This document shows positions 4,727-5,056 of a DNA stretch of 5,056 bases, piece by piece. The notes beneath the pieces were generated by a model. That model was given only the letters and a program-made list of their open reading frames with translations, did not search any database and had not been told where the DNA came from. Position numbers and translations under genes: made by a program. Position 1 is the first letter of the stretch. Each line of letters begins with the position of its first letter. This DNA comes from Pseudomonadales bacterium (GTDB lineage: Bacteria; Pseudomonadota; Gammaproteobacteria; Pseudomonadales; DC-out160). The stretch is taken from NCBI GenBank assembly GCA_016765265.1, contig JAESQG010000291.1, forward strand, positions 23,354-28,409, written 5' to 3'.

Positions 4727-5056
4727 GGCTTTATACGGATGGCGTCTTCCACAGTCAATATAATAATAAATCCCTTTTCACCGGATCAGTCTGGGACATC
4801 CTCGCCCTACCCGCTCTTCTTTATCCTCCAAAGACCATTAAAACCGTTCTCGTGCTCGGCGTGGGAGGTGGCAGCGTAATTCAAATGTTACTCAAAATAA
4901 TTAATCCCACTAGCGTAATTGGCATAGAGATCGATCCAATACATCTTTTTGTGGCAAAACATTTTTTCAAACTAACGGACAAACGCATTCACTTGGAGCA
5001 AGCAGACGCTGTGGAATGGCTCAAACAATACAAAGGCCCTAAGTTTGATCTAATTA
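4657..5056 (+). CDS. Spermidine-synthase-like SAM methyltransferase, 3'-truncated by window edge
   Basis: The first 133 codons are present and the frame is open at the right edge. The N-terminal part carries the small domain typical of polyamine-synthase-like proteins (R-L-Y-x-D-G-V-x-H-S-Q-Y-N, residues 24-36, then TGSVWD at 42-47). A Rossmann-type SAM-binding core follows: motif I V-L-V-L-G-V-G-G-G-S at 64-73, an acidic loop G-I-E-I-D-P at 89-94 expected to bind the ligand ribose, and Q-A-D-A-V-E-W at 116-122. The next strand begins at the edge (K-F-D-L-I), so the catalytic aspartate region of spermidine synthases is not visible and true aminopropyl transfer cannot be judged. Proteins with this pattern are often annotated as spermidine synthase without proof. 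The start is uncertain: ATG 4657 gives M-A-I-I-W-K but lacks a clear ribosome site; an in-frame ATG at 4588, just after an in-frame TAG at 4585, would add 23 residues of poor-looking sequence. Confidence 0.85.
   Translation, partial: MAIIWKKKVGNTRYEVRSHGASMRLYTDGVFHSQYNNKSLFTGSVWDILALPALLYPPKTIKTVLVLGVGGGSVIQMLLKIINPTSVIGIEIDPIHLFVAKHFFKLTDKRIHLEQADAVEWLKQYKGPKFDLI

Noticed and set aside
4468..4758. A 96-codon minus-strand open frame
   Set aside because: It covers the intergenic region and runs antisense into the conserved start of the methyltransferase; the translation has no recognisable features.

Overview
The window reads as ordinary gammaproteobacterial chromosome, probably marine or environmental. 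GC content is moderate and somewhat AT-rich. The supports for this are a Na+-coupled solute symporter, two small SPII-type lipoproteins typical of Gram-negative envelopes, a DUF3391 domain of the kind normally fused to HD-GYP c-di-GMP phosphodiesterases, and a spermidine-synthase-like methyltransferase of a type I associate with gammaproteobacteria. The taxon cannot be fixed from this sequence alone.

Layout: (1) 1-1406, plus strand: the C-terminal ~467 residues of a solute:sodium symporter (SSS/SLC5) whose start lies left of the window. (2) 1466-2494, plus strand: a 342-residue, highly helical, soluble-looking protein of unknown function, 59 bp downstream and possibly co-transcribed. (3) 2495-2596: a convergent intergenic stretch with inverted repeats and three tandem 18-bp units that run into the 3' end of the next gene. 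(4) 2586-2984, minus strand: a small lipoprotein. (5) 2985-3412: a 428-bp divergent intergenic region with a plausible minus-strand promoter and a 20-bp-period direct repeat upstream of it. (6) 3413-3832, plus strand: a stand-alone DUF3391-type protein with no HD-GYP domain, a run of eight G in its coding sequence and a hydrophobic tail. (7) 4017-4466, plus strand: a second small lipoprotein. (8) 4657-5056, plus strand: the first 133 codons of a spermidine-synthase-like methyltransferase that runs off the right edge, preceded by a plausible promoter and overlapped at its start by a 43-codon hydrophobic frame.

No shared pathway links these genes convincingly. The strands change twice and most genes appear to have their own transcription signals, so this looks like a run of single genes rather than one system. 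I see no phage, toxin-antitoxin, CRISPR or intact mobile-element genes. The most interesting points are the DUF3391-only protein with its G8 tract (loss of one G would swap one hydrophobic C-terminus for another), the 18-bp repeats that each carry an in-frame stop for the lipoprotein gene, and the 20-bp-period TTTTGTCA repeats. A strikingly novel multi-gene system is not evident.
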